33,828 nucleotides of DNA from CAKSQF01 sp051867915 (GTDB lineage: Bacteria; Bacillota; Clostridia; Oscillospirales; CAG-272). This document shows positions 24,331-31,921 of the stretch, piece by piece (within the stretch, counting starts at the first letter, position 1; the number at the start of each line of letters is the position of its first letter). The position numbers were made by a program, and so were the translations under genes. The stretch covers positions 1 through 33,828 of the forward strand of contig JBJDZJ010000167.1 in NCBI GenBank assembly GCA_051867915.1, given 5' to 3'. The notes under the pieces were generated by a model, which saw nothing but the letters and a program-made list of their open reading frames with translations, was not told where the DNA came from and did no database searches.

Positions 24331-25226
24331 TGACGCTGCCCGGCGATTACTGTAAAATCCTCAGATCCTACGGCGTGGAAGCAACTCCCTTTTCCAGACT
24401 TCGTGGGAATGCCGACAGCGAATTCAACAACCGCAGTCACCGCAAAATTACCGTGATTGACGGAAAGGTCGGTTACACCGGCGGCATCAATCTCGCAGAC
24501 GAATATATCAATGAATTTGAAAAACACGGTCATTGGAAGGACATTGCCATCCGCCTCGAAGGGGAGGCGGTATGGGAGCTGACAAAGCTGTTCCTCATTG
24601 ACTTCGGCATCAATGTCAAAAAGATGCCCGACATAAAGGAAGAGTTGTTTCCTGCTCAAAGCGAAATCAAAGAGAGCGGCTACATGATCCCCTTCGGCGA
24701 CGGTCCTCATCCGCTTTATCAGCGCAGAGTCGGCAAGAGCGTCATTCAGAATATGCTGAGCAGTGCCGTGCACTGTGTGTACATGACTACACCCTACCTG
24801 ATCATTGATAACGATCTCTGCCAAAGCATTGAAAATGCGGCACTTCGGGGAGTGGATGTCCGGATCATCGTTCCCCATATTCCCGACAAAAAGCTCGTAT
24901 TCGGGATGACAAGAAGCTTCTACAAACGGCTGATGGACGCCGGCGTGAAGATTTACGAATATGAACCCGGATTCATCCATGCCAAATCCTATCTTGCCGA
25001 CGATGAATATGCCATGATCGGCACCATCAATCTCGATTACAGGAGTCTGGTTCATCACTTTGAAAACGGCGTGTGGATGTATCGGTGTGAATCCATCGCC
25101 GCTCTGAAATGCGATATCGAGGCGACTCTTGAAAAGAGCATCAAGGTTACCCCCGAGATGATGAAAACGAACCTGATTCAAAGATTCATCCGTGCGGTGG
25201 TTCGGATTTTTGCTCCCATGCTGTAA
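24090..25226 (+). CDS. cls: Cardiolipin synthase catalytic domain (phospholipase D superfamily)
   Basis: This frame holds the whole catalytic body of a bacterial cardiolipin synthase, which condenses two phosphatidylglycerol molecules to cardiolipin at the membrane. The two HKD motifs are complete: HRKITVIDGKVGYTGGINLA near residue 116 and HAKSYLADDEYAMIGTINLD near residue 298. YMEYFIIEEGKFW and VYMTTPYLIIDN are also family-typical. The ATG at 24090 has no clear ribosome site and lies inside the gene, since homologous sequence continues upstream in this frame to about 24045. The catalytic part is therefore probably made only by joining with the upstream membrane frame. Both active sites look intact, which argues against old decay. 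Confidence 0.85.
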   Translation: MLCSIAEAHLFTDTGQTYFPLGEDLHPQMLEDLRKAEKFIYMEYFIIEEGKFWNSILDILKAKAAAGVDVKVVYDDVGCMMTLPGDYCKILRSYGVEATPFSRLRGNADSEFNNRSHRKITVIDGKVGYTGGINLADEYINEFEKHGHWKDIAIRLEGEAVWELTKLFLIDFGINVKKMPDIKEELFPAQSEIKESGYMIPFGDGPHPLYQRRVGKSVIQNMLSSAVHCVYMTTPYLIIDNDLCQSIENAALRGVDVRIIVPHIPDKKLVFGMTRSFYKRLMDAGVKIYEYEPGFIHAKSYLADDEYAMIGTINLDYRSLVHHFENGVWMYRCESIAALKCDIEATLEKSIKVTPEMMKTNLIQRFIRAVVRIFAPML

Positions 25227-25237
25227 AAAAATCCGAA
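25201..25237. repeat. Inverted repeat at the end of cls
   Basis: TTCGGATTTTT (25201-25211) and AAAAATCCGAA (25227-25237) form a perfect 11-bp stem over the cls stop codon. No T run follows on the plus strand, so if it stops transcription it does so imperfectly. It directly adjoins the phased promoter B. Confidence 0.5.
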
Positions 25238-25291
25238 TTAACAAAACGCAAACAAAACAAAAAACATTCCAAAACAACCGATTCTTATAAT
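25238..25291 (+). promoter_or_regulatory. Phased AAAAC promoter B (plus TATAAT)
   Basis: AAC tracts have C at 25242, 25253, 25265 and 25275 (steps 11, 12, 10; total 33, as in promoter A). It begins with TTAAC and ends with AAAACAACC exactly as promoter A does. The -10 box TATAAT starts at 25286, again exactly 11 bases after the last tract. No -35 hexamer is present. The start codon of the next small gene is 65 bases downstream. Confidence 0.6.
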
Positions 25292-25356
25292 GAACCCGTA
25301 AACCGAATGAAACCGAAATGAACGGTTAATCTGAATTCACAAAGGAGAAAAGGACA

Positions 25357-25602
25357 ATGGCAAACTTTTTGAAGAACGCATTCAAGGACATGAAGGAAAG
25401 CGCAAAGGCACAGCATGAGGTAGACAAGGCCAACTTTGAGGCTGCAAAGACCGAATCCAAGGCACAGTGGGAGGAAGCAAAGGCTATGAGCAAGCCCGAA
25501 ACCCGCAAGGCTATGATGCAGGAAGAGCGCGATGAACAGATCGCCGCAGCCAAGGCAAGAACCGCTGCCGCTCAAGAACGCATCGACGCTGCAAAGAAAT
25601 AA
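25357..25602 (+). CDS. Small helical, charged protein
   Basis: An 81-residue Ala/Lys/Glu/Gln-rich protein with no membrane segment, predicted to be almost entirely helical. It starts with a short hydrophobic amphipathic stretch (MANFLKNAFKDM). Residues 13-45 show a weak 11-residue periodicity (Lys13, Lys24, Lys35; Phe27 and Trp38), like LEA-type or lipid-surface helices. I recognise no named family. AAAGGAG lies before the ATG. It is the first gene behind phased promoter B and, like the repeat protein behind promoter A, is followed by a hairpin before the next gene, so it may be the most abundant product of its operon. A parallel stress or membrane-surface role is inferred from position only. 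Confidence 0.78.
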   Translation: MANFLKNAFKDMKESAKAQHEVDKANFEAAKTESKAQWEEAKAMSKPETRKAMMQEERDEQIAAAKARTAAAQERIDAAKK

Positions 25603-25615
25603 TCCCCCGAATGGC

Positions 25616-25645
25616 AAGCGAGGCAACGACCGTGGTCTCGCTTTT
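25616..25645 (+). terminator. Hairpin between the small helical protein and the ABC genes
   Basis: AAGCGAG (25616-25622) pairs with CTCGCTT (25637-25643), followed by TT. A small second hairpin (TACCG / CGGTA) follows. The T run is short, so it probably attenuates rather than stops transcription into the ABC operon. The GCGAG/CTCGC core is like that at 23610-23640. Confidence 0.6.
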
Positions 25646-25691
25646 ACCGTTTTATCGGTACGGCAAAAAAGGATGCAAAGGAGAAATGGCA

Positions 25692-26648
25692 ATGAACGCT
25701 ATTGAAATCAGAAATCTGTCAAAAAGCTTTCGCGGGCTGTATGCGGTCGATCATCTGAATATGACCGTTCCCGTGGGAGCCATTTACGGCTTTATCGGTG
25801 AAAACGGAAGCGGAAAATCCACAACCGAAAAGCTGATCTGCGGACATCTTGTCCCGGACGAAGGCAATATCAAGCTTTTCGGCAAAGATTACACCGATCC
25901 GGGTGTGCGGGTCAGAGTCGGCGCTTTAATTGAAAACGCAGGTTGCTTTCCAAATTCAAGCGTGTATCAAAACCTTCGTATGCAGACGATTAATTTAGGA
26001 CTTGAACAACCCGATGAGGAAATTGCCAGAGTGCTTAAAATCGTCCGTATGGAGGACTCCGCCAATATCAAATTCAAGAGTTGCTCTTTGGGCATGAAAC
26101 AGCGAATCGGCATCGCCATGGCACTCCTCGGCGATCCCGCCCTACTGATTCTCGATGAGCCCATCAACGGTCTGGATACCGACGGTATGCGGATTATGCG
26201 GGAAATTCTCGTGGATATTACCCAAAACTACGGCTGTACTGTTCTCATTTCCTCCCATATCCTCGGCGAGCTTGAAAAAATCGCCACCCATTACGGGATT
26301 ATCCGTCAGGGCAAGATGATAATGGAGCTGTCCGCAAAGGAAATGGATAACAGGGCGCAGGTATTTGTATCACTGAAAACCGGGGATATGAAGGGCGCAA
26401 AAGAACTGCTGGCAGGAAGATTTGCAGATGTCCGTGAAGAAGGCGAATATCTCCGTGTATACGATGAGGATGACACGGCGGCTATTGTCGATTATCTGAT
26501 GAAGAACGGATATGTTGTCAGCGAGATCAAGAAGAACAAGATCGGTCTGGAAGAATACTACATCGAGCTGATGTCGCAGAATGGAGGGACTTCCTCTGCT
26601 CCTGCCAATCAGTCACAGTTCCCTTCGGGTAACAAGGAGGAAGAGTGA
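25692..26648 (+). CDS. ABC transporter ATP-binding protein (BcrA/LanF-type), copy 1
   Basis: A 318-residue ATPase of an ABC-2 exporter, the type that protects against bacitracin or lantibiotics or exports lipids or peptides. It has Walker A GFIGENGSGKSTTEK, the signature-like CSLGMKQRIGIAMALLG (SLGMKQ replaces LSGGQ, common in this subfamily) and Walker B LLILDEPINGLD. The switch histidine is in ISSHILGELEKIATHYG. The C-terminal 100 residues are the usual accessory domain. I start at ATG 25692 (MNAIEIRNLSKSF) with GGAG 8 bases upstream, matching the start of the paralogue at 27506. The permease gene begins 1 base after the stop. It is closely related to copy 2. Confidence 0.93.
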   Translation: MNAIEIRNLSKSFRGLYAVDHLNMTVPVGAIYGFIGENGSGKSTTEKLICGHLVPDEGNIKLFGKDYTDPGVRVRVGALIENAGCFPNSSVYQNLRMQTINLGLEQPDEEIARVLKIVRMEDSANIKFKSCSLGMKQRIGIAMALLGDPALLILDEPINGLDTDGMRIMREILVDITQNYGCTVLISSHILGELEKIATHYGIIRQGKMIMELSAKEMDNRAQVFVSLKTGDMKGAKELLAGRFADVREEGEYLRVYDEDDTAAIVDYLMKNGYVVSEIKKNKIGLEEYYIELMSQNGGTSSAPANQSQFPSGNKEEE

Positions 26649-26649
26649 A

Positions 26650-27492
26650 ATGGAAGCGAAACGAGAACCGGAATTTGAATCCCCGAGCTTTGGAAAGCGA
26701 CTGAAGGGAATGCTCGGCGTGGACTTCTACCGTCTATTCCATACGCCTATGTTTTACATTTTCCTTGTCATTGCCGCAATTATCCCTGCGATGGTATCGG
26801 CGATGACAACGATGCCCGGTCCGGACGGAAGCGCAACTACTCCGCTTTACTCCAATGTGTGGCAGATCATCGCCGCTTCTGAGCCGCTTTATGTGGTTCA
26901 CAGCATTGCAGATTATGCCAATATGAACATGGTCTTCATCTTCGGAGGGATCATGGTTTCCATCTTTATCGGACACGATTATAAGAGCGGATATGTAAAA
27001 CAGCTCTTCACCACTCACGCAAAGAAGCAGGACTATATGATGTCAAAAAGCATTGTCTGTGCTTTTGCCATGGCCTGTATGTGCTTGACATACCTCATCG
27101 GCGGCGTAGCCGGAGGATTGCTTGTCGGATATGATATTACCGTCAATGCAGGCTCTCTCATCCTCGCCATCCTCGGAAAAATGGTTATGAGTCTCGGCTG
27201 GGCAAGCCTCTACACCTTTCTGAACATCATTTTCAGAAGATATTTCGGTATTTCCATTGCCTCCAGCTTCTTCTTCGGTACCGGTATTCTCATCATCGGT
27301 GTGGCTGCGGTTGTGGAGAATCTGTCGCTCCCGGCGTCTTTCCTGAACATCTTCCTGTACGGCTCGTCGGTCAACGCATGTTTGGTCAGCAATATCGGAA
27401 CGTTGCTCATTTGTATTGTGGTATCCGTGGCATGGGCGGTCATTTACAATGTGCTGGGCACACGCATCCTGTCAAAGAGCGATGTGTATTAA
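26650..27492 (+). CDS. ABC-2 type permease, copy 1
   Basis: A 280-residue membrane protein with six predicted membrane segments (first at about 35-57, then about 95-115, 145-170, 180-205, 210-235 and 245-270). It is the partner of the preceding ATPase. Its N-terminal block (SPSFGKRLKGMLGVDFYRLF) is clearly related to that of the permease at 28407 (KSSFGMRLKSMLKVDFRRMF), and both share DYKSGYVKQLFT / DFRSGYAKNLFT after the second segment. The ATG at 26650 follows AAGGAGGAAGAG. Substrate unknown. Confidence 0.9.
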   Translation: MEAKREPEFESPSFGKRLKGMLGVDFYRLFHTPMFYIFLVIAAIIPAMVSAMTTMPGPDGSATTPLYSNVWQIIAASEPLYVVHSIADYANMNMVFIFGGIMVSIFIGHDYKSGYVKQLFTTHAKKQDYMMSKSIVCAFAMACMCLTYLIGGVAGGLLVGYDITVNAGSLILAILGKMVMSLGWASLYTFLNIIFRRYFGISIASSFFFGTGILIIGVAAVVENLSLPASFLNIFLYGSSVNACLVSNIGTLLICIVVSVAWAVIYNVLGTRILSKSDVY

Positions 27493-27505
27493 GGAGGCGA
27501 ACCAA

Positions 27506-27919
27506 ATGAATTCAGTTGAAATCAGAAATCTTTCTAAAAACTTCGGCCCGAAGCAAGCCGTTTGCGGGCTGGATATGACGGTTCCGATGGGAGCAATCTA
27601 CGGCTTTATCGGCGAAAACGGTTCGGGCAAATCCACCACCGAAAAAATGATCTGCGGACTCATCCCTACCAGCGGCGGTTCCATCAAGCTGTACGGTAAG
27701 GACTATACCGATGAAGCGGTAAGAGCAAAGGTCGGCGTGCTGATCGAAGCGCCCGGATGTTTTCCCGGTCTTTCCGTTTGGGATAATATGATGCTTCAGG
27801 CGACCAATCTGAGTATTCCCGATGCAGAAAAAGAAGTCATGAGAATATTGAAAACGGTCAGAATGGAAGGCGCCGCAGGAAACAAGTTCAAGAACTGCTC
27901 GCTCGGTATGAAGCAGTGA
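27506..27919 (+). pseudogene. ABC transporter ATP-binding protein copy 2, N-terminal half (in-frame TGA)
   Basis: The reading frame starts MNSVEIRNLSKNFGPKQAV with AGGAGG upstream and is parallel to copy 1. It has Walker A GFIGENGSGKSTTEK and reaches the signature CSLGMKQ, but the next codon (27917-27919) is TGA. Copy 1 has CGA (Arg) there, so a single C-to-T transition explains the stop. The 137-residue product would lack Walker B and the switch region and cannot hydrolyse ATP alone. The same frame continues cleanly after the stop to 28405. The damage is therefore recent, a sequencing error, or read through. Confidence 0.85.
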
Positions 27920-27931
27920 GTCGGTATCGCT

Positions 27932-28405
27932 ATGGCACTGCTCGGAAATCCCACCTTGCTGGTACTCGACGAACCTCTGAACGGTTTGGACGCCGACGGT
28001 ATGAGAATTATGCGTGAGGTGCTGACGGACATTGTAAAAGACGGAAAACGCAGTATCGTTGTATCTTCCCATCTGCTGGGAGAACTTCAAAAGGTTGCTA
28101 CTCACTATGGCATTATCCGTCACGGAAAAATGATTTGCGAAATGACTGCCGCCGAGCTGGATGCAAGCTGCCGTACTTATGTTGCTTTGCAAAGCGGAGA
28201 TATGAACAGGACAAAGATGCTGCTCGGATGCAAGTATTCCCGTGTGGAAGAAGATGAAGCAGGATACCTGCGTGTTTACGATATGACAACTCCGGAAGAG
28301 ATCGTGACCTATCTTTATGAAAACGGCATCCCGGTCACAGAGATGAAGACGGACAAAATCGGTCTGGAGGAATACTATATAGACCTTATGAAGGAGGGAA
28401 AATAA
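27932..28405 (+). pseudogene. ABC transporter ATP-binding protein copy 2, C-terminal half
   Basis: Continuation of the same frame after the TGA at 27917. It contains Walker B LLVLDEPLNGLDADG, the switch His in VVSSHLLGELQKVATHYG and the C-terminal accessory domain with KIGLEEYYIDLM, which parallels the end of copy 1. The ATG at 27932 (MALLGNPTLL) has no ribosome site and is unlikely to be a natural start. Complete, the protein would be 299 residues. The absence of further lesions suggests that selection acted until recently. Confidence 0.82.
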
Positions 28406-28406
28406 C

Positions 28407-29222
28407 ATGGAAGGTGCAGTGAAATTTGAAAAGAGCAGCTTCGGTATGAGACTGAAAAGTATGCTGAAGGTGGATTTCAGAAGAATGTTCAAATCGAAAC
28501 TCTTTTATATTCTGATCGCCTGCGCTCTTGTTATTCCGATCCTGATGACGGTCATGATGACCATGATGGACGGAAGCGTGTCGGTCGATCCCCAAACGGG
28601 AGTTGAAACCGTTATGGAAGGTCCCGAAAATACATGGCAGTCCATCGGTACGCTTCCCACCGAAGACGGTGAGACCATGGGCGGCATGGGTGTTATGAGC
28701 ATGTGCAACATCAATATGATGTTTATGGGTGCGGCTGTGTTTATCTGCCTGTTCATTTCGGAGGATTTCCGGAGCGGATATGCCAAGAATCTTTTTACCG
28801 TCCGTGCAAAAAAGGGCGATTATGTCGTTTCCAAAACGCTTGCAGGTTTTCTCTGCGGTGCGCTGATGCTGATCGCCTACTTGATCGGCGCCATGCTCGG
28901 CGGCGCCATTTCGGGACTGTCCTTTGACCTCGGCACACTGAGTATCGGAAACATTGTAATGTGTATGCTCGCAAAGGTTTTCCTGATGTTCGTATTCATT
29001 GCGATTGATGTGCTTGTCAGCGTGGCGGCAAAACAAAAGGCGTGGCTTTGCCTGTGCGGTTCACTTGCGGCGGGAATGCTGCTCTTTATGATGATTCCGT
29101 CGCTGACTCCTCTGGATTCCACTGTCATGAATGTCCTTCTGTGTCTTGCCGGCGGAGCATTGTTCAGCGTGGGACTGGGATGTGTCAGCAATTTGGTATT
29201 AAGAAAAACGAGTCTGGTATAA
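28407..29222 (+). CDS. ABC-2 type permease, copy 2
   Basis: A 271-residue membrane protein with six predicted membrane segments and a methionine-rich extracellular loop after the first (about residues 45-100, including TMGGMGVMSMCNINMMFMG). It is the partner of the interrupted ATPase and a paralogue of the permease at 26650. GGAGGG lies before the ATG, one base after the ATPase frame ends. The frame is intact, so if the ATPase copy 2 is truly dead, this permease may pair with ATPase copy 1. Confidence 0.88.
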   Translation: MEGAVKFEKSSFGMRLKSMLKVDFRRMFKSKLFYILIACALVIPILMTVMMTMMDGSVSVDPQTGVETVMEGPENTWQSIGTLPTEDGETMGGMGVMSMCNINMMFMGAAVFICLFISEDFRSGYAKNLFTVRAKKGDYVVSKTLAGFLCGALMLIAYLIGAMLGGAISGLSFDLGTLSIGNIVMCMLAKVFLMFVFIAIDVLVSVAAKQKAWLCLCGSLAAGMLLFMMIPSLTPLDSTVMNVLLCLAGGALFSVGLGCVSNLVLRKTSLV

Positions 29223-29287
29223 CTCCGTCTTCCTGTTTTCTCTTTTCACGAAGTTCGCCGTAACGCTGAGAAAGGAGGTCTGCTTTC

Positions 29288-29911
29288 ATGAAAATACTGA
29301 GCTGTATTCTGATCGGCTATCTGCTGGGAAGTCTGAATCCTGCCGCACTGCTTTCAAAGCTGAAAAAGAAGGATCTTCGAAAGCAGGGAACCGGAAATCT
29401 CGGCGCAACCAATACGATGCTGGTATTGGGTAAGGGGTACGGAGCGCTCGTTATGATTTTTGACATCGCAAAGGCGCTCGTCGCCGTGAAATTGGCTCAT
29501 ACGCTCTTTCCGACCATGGAAGTATCGGGCGTCATCGCCGGAAGCGCCGCCGTAGTCGGACACATCTATCCTTTCTATTTGAAGTTCAAGGGCGGAAAAG
29601 GATTGGCAGCCTTCGGCGGTTTGGTATTGGGAGTGGATCCCTTCCTGTTTGTGATTTTGCTTGTAATCGCTATGGCGCTGATGTTTCTCCTGAATTACAG
29701 CGTGGCAATGCCGATGTCCGCCGCCGTACTTTTTCCGATCCTTTACGGCATTCGAAACGGAGGCTTCCTTTCGGTCATTATCGTAACGACGGTCAGCGTT
29801 CTGATCATATGCAAGCATTTCAGCAACATCGGAAAAGCAAGACGGGGCGAAGATCTGAAGATCCGTGAATATGTGAAAGACCATTTGCTTCCTGAAAGTC
29901 ACACAAAATAA
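29288..29911 (+). CDS. plsY: PlsY-family glycerol-3-phosphate acyltransferase
   Basis: A 207-residue integral membrane enzyme that transfers acyl from acyl-phosphate to glycerol-3-phosphate, the first step of phospholipid synthesis. The three PlsY motifs are visible: GYLLGSLNPAALLSK with QGTGNLGATNTMLVLGKGYG, then GHIYPFYLKFKGGKGLAAFG, and the C-terminal KHFSNIGKARRGEDLKI. AAAGGAGG lies before the ATG. It sits at the end of the ABC operon and outside any fatty-acid cluster, so it may be a second, stress-related PlsY working with the nearby cardiolipin synthase. The rest of the genome would have to show whether a housekeeping plsY also exists. Confidence 0.92.
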   Translation: MKILSCILIGYLLGSLNPAALLSKLKKKDLRKQGTGNLGATNTMLVLGKGYGALVMIFDIAKALVAVKLAHTLFPTMEVSGVIAGSAAVVGHIYPFYLKFKGGKGLAAFGGLVLGVDPFLFVILLVIAMALMFLLNYSVAMPMSAAVLFPILYGIRNGGFLSVIIVTTVSVLIICKHFSNIGKARRGEDLKIREYVKDHLLPESHTK

Positions 29912-29927
29912 GCAGTTTGGATTTACA

Positions 29928-29999
29928 AAGCGGAGCGTTTCGCATATAACGCTCCGCTTGAATTCAAAGCGGTAAAGCCTTCGGCGTTTCCCCGCTTTT
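29928..29999 (+). terminator. Double hairpin between plsY and the response regulator, attenuator-like
   Basis: Hairpin 1 is a perfect 12-bp stem (29928-29939 with 29948-29959, 8-base loop). Hairpin 2 pairs AAAGCGG (29966-29972) with CCGCTTT (29992-29998), with an inner GCC/GGC stem and a short T run. The right arm of hairpin 1 (CCGCTT) can instead pair with the left arm of hairpin 2 (AAGCGG), so two mutually exclusive folds exist. It may be a plain terminator pair or a true attenuator for the two-component genes. Confidence 0.65.
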
Positions 30000-30030
30000 G
30001 TATATCGAAATCTCCGAAGGAGGGACATTC

Positions 30031-30702
30031 ATGTTTCAGATATTGGTTGTAGAAGATGACAGAGATTTGAACAGAACCGTGTGTTCTTTTCTGAATCAAA
30101 GCGGCTATGAGGCGACGGGCTGTATGAACGCCAACGACGCCTATGATGCCATGTATGACAAAATGTTCGATCTGATCGTATCCGACATTATGATGCCGGG
30201 AGTCGACGGTTTTGAATTCGTAAAAAATGTGCGCACACTGAATCAGAATATCCCCATACTGTTTATGACCGCACGGGATGATTTTGCATCCAAGCAGAAG
30301 GGATACCGTATCGGAATCGACGACTATATGATAAAGCCCATTGATCTGGACGAGCTGTTTTTGCGGATCGGAGCCCTGCTCCGCCGATCCAAAATCGCAT
30401 CCAGCCGAAGGATTGAGGTCGGCGATTTTACGATGGACGCCGATGAGCATACCGCATATCTGAAGGACGGGGAAATCCAGCTTACCCTGCGGGAATTCAA
30501 TCTGCTGTACAAGCTTTTATCCTATCCGAAGAAAACCTTTACCCGTCAGCAGTTAATGGATGAATTCTGGGATGCGGACACCCCCTCGGGTCCCCGGACT
30601 GTCGATGTGTATATGACCAAGCTGAGAGGCAAGCTCAGCGATTGCGATTCTTTTGAAATCGTAACCGTTCACGGCCTCGGATATAAGGCGGTATTGAAAT
30701 GA
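30031..30702 (+). CDS. OmpR-family response regulator
   Basis: A 223-residue two-domain regulator. The receiver (1-118) has the acidic pair Glu8/Asp9/Asp10, the phosphoacceptor Asp52 in VSDIMMPGVDG, Thr in FMTARDD and Lys in MIKPIDLDEL. The C-terminal winged helix (about 125-223) contains LTLREFNLLYKLL and the recognition region TPSGPRTVDVYMTKLRGKL. OmpR-type regulators bind direct repeats of about 10-11 bp, matching the phased sites at the three promoters in this locus. I use the ATG at 30031, with GAAGGAGGG before it. It overlaps the kinase gene by 4 bases (ATGA). Confidence 0.94.
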   Translation: MFQILVVEDDRDLNRTVCSFLNQSGYEATGCMNANDAYDAMYDKMFDLIVSDIMMPGVDGFEFVKNVRTLNQNIPILFMTARDDFASKQKGYRIGIDDYMIKPIDLDELFLRIGALLRRSKIASSRRIEVGDFTMDADEHTAYLKDGEIQLTLREFNLLYKLLSYPKKTFTRQQLMDEFWDADTPSGPRTVDVYMTKLRGKLSDCDSFEIVTVHGLGYKAVLK

Positions 30703-31751
30703 AATTGTTGAAGGCATTTCATTCGCATATTGTCACCTTTGTGATCTACTTTTTCCTGTATTCATTTGTCATAACCGTATCTTTTCTGGTATTCTTTTGG
30801 AACTTCGGAGAAATTCATGAAGAACAGGTTCGCTTTGCCGCTGTCGTGACCTTCATAAATGTGCTGATTCTGACGCTTCTCTTTACGGTCGGAGACACAG
30901 TTCGCCGCAGATTTACGGTAGATACTCCCGTAAAGGAAATACAGTCGGTTCTGGACCGATTGACTGGCGGGGATTACAGTGCGCAAATATCCGAATCCAT
31001 CATTGCGGGCAGGTACAGCAAATTCGGTGAAATTGCCGAAGGGATCAATGCACTTGCCAAAGAGCTTTCCGGCGTCGAAACCTTGCGGACCGATTTCATC
31101 TCCAATGTGTCGCATGAGCTCAAGACGCCCCTTTCCGTTATGCAGAACTACGGAACGATGCTCCAACAGCCGGGGCTGAGCGAAGAAAAACGGATCGAGT
31201 ATGCAAAGTCTGTCAGCGATGCCTGTCGCAGGCTTGCGCACTTGATCACCAACATTCTGAAGCTGAATAAGCTGGAGAACCAACAGATTTTTCCCACCGT
31301 GAAGGAATACGACCTGAGCGAACAGCTGGCCGAATGTCTTCTGCAGTTTGAAAATGTGTGGGAGAATAAGAATACTGACATTGAAACCGACATCCCCGAT
31401 GAGATCACGGTTCGCGCCGATGATGAACTGCTTACCCTTGTCTGGAACAATCTGCTGTCCAACGCCTTTAAGTTTACCGAAGACGGCGGTACAGTGGGAA
31501 TACAGCTTTCAGCGGACGATACCTACGCAACGGTAAAGGTCTCTGATACCGGATGCGGAATGAAACCGGAGGTCGGCGCCCATATATTCGATAAATTCTA
31601 CCAAGGCGATACCTCCCATTCCACGCAGGGCAACGGACTCGGACTTTCCCTCGTCAAACGGGTTGTGGATATTCTGCAGGGGGAGATCAGCGTTGAAAGC
31701 ATTTACGGTCAAGGCAGTACCTTCACTGTAAAAATCAGAAGGTTCTCATAG
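30699..31751 (+). CDS. Sensor histidine kinase
   Basis: A 350-residue membrane kinase. It has two N-terminal membrane segments (about 10-32 and 46-66) with only a short external loop (about 14 residues), then a HAMP-like segment and HisKA with phospho-accepting His139 in SNVSHELKTPLSVMQ. The HATPase domain has N box NNLLSNAFKF, G1 DTGCGM, F box FDKFYQGD and G2 GNGLGLSLV. The tiny external loop is typical of intramembrane-sensing kinases, which detect stress in the membrane or through a neighbouring transporter, as BceS-type kinases do. It is translationally coupled to the response regulator. It is followed by about 170 bases with the third phased promoter. Confidence 0.94.
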   Translation: MKLLKAFHSHIVTFVIYFFLYSFVITVSFLVFFWNFGEIHEEQVRFAAVVTFINVLILTLLFTVGDTVRRRFTVDTPVKEIQSVLDRLTGGDYSAQISESIIAGRYSKFGEIAEGINALAKELSGVETLRTDFISNVSHELKTPLSVMQNYGTMLQQPGLSEEKRIEYAKSVSDACRRLAHLITNILKLNKLENQQIFPTVKEYDLSEQLAECLLQFENVWENKNTDIETDIPDEITVRADDELLTLVWNNLLSNAFKFTEDGGTVGIQLSADDTYATVKVSDTGCGMKPEVGAHIFDKFYQGDTSHSTQGNGLGLSLVKRVVDILQGEISVESIYGQGSTFTVKIRRFS

Positions 31752-31848
31752 GATTTGTCGGAAGAAGTCCGAAAGCGGGGTCTGTCACCGATCCCTGCCG
31801 CCTTATTTGCCGGCGTCAACGGTTTTGATCGGAAAGATTCAAAGTTTC

Positions 31849-31891
31849 AAAACAAAACTTTATCAAAACAGAAACAAACAGCCACTATCAT
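31849..31891 (+). promoter_or_regulatory. Phased AAAAC promoter C (plus TATCAT)
   Basis: AAC tracts have C at 31853 and 31875 (22 apart) and at 31858 and 31869 (11 apart). The -10 box TATCAT starts at 31886, exactly 11 bases after the tract at 31875, as in promoters A and B. The outermost repeat seen in A and B is not clear here. There is no -35 hexamer. The next ATG is 30 bases downstream. Confidence 0.5.
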
Positions 31892-31921
31892 AGAAAACCG
31901 AAAGAAAGGAGCAGAATCAGA

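Noticed and set aside
27932..28405. An independent small protein starting at the ATG at 27932.
   Set aside because: No ribosome site, and the sequence is plainly the second half of the ABC ATPase in the same frame as the first half.
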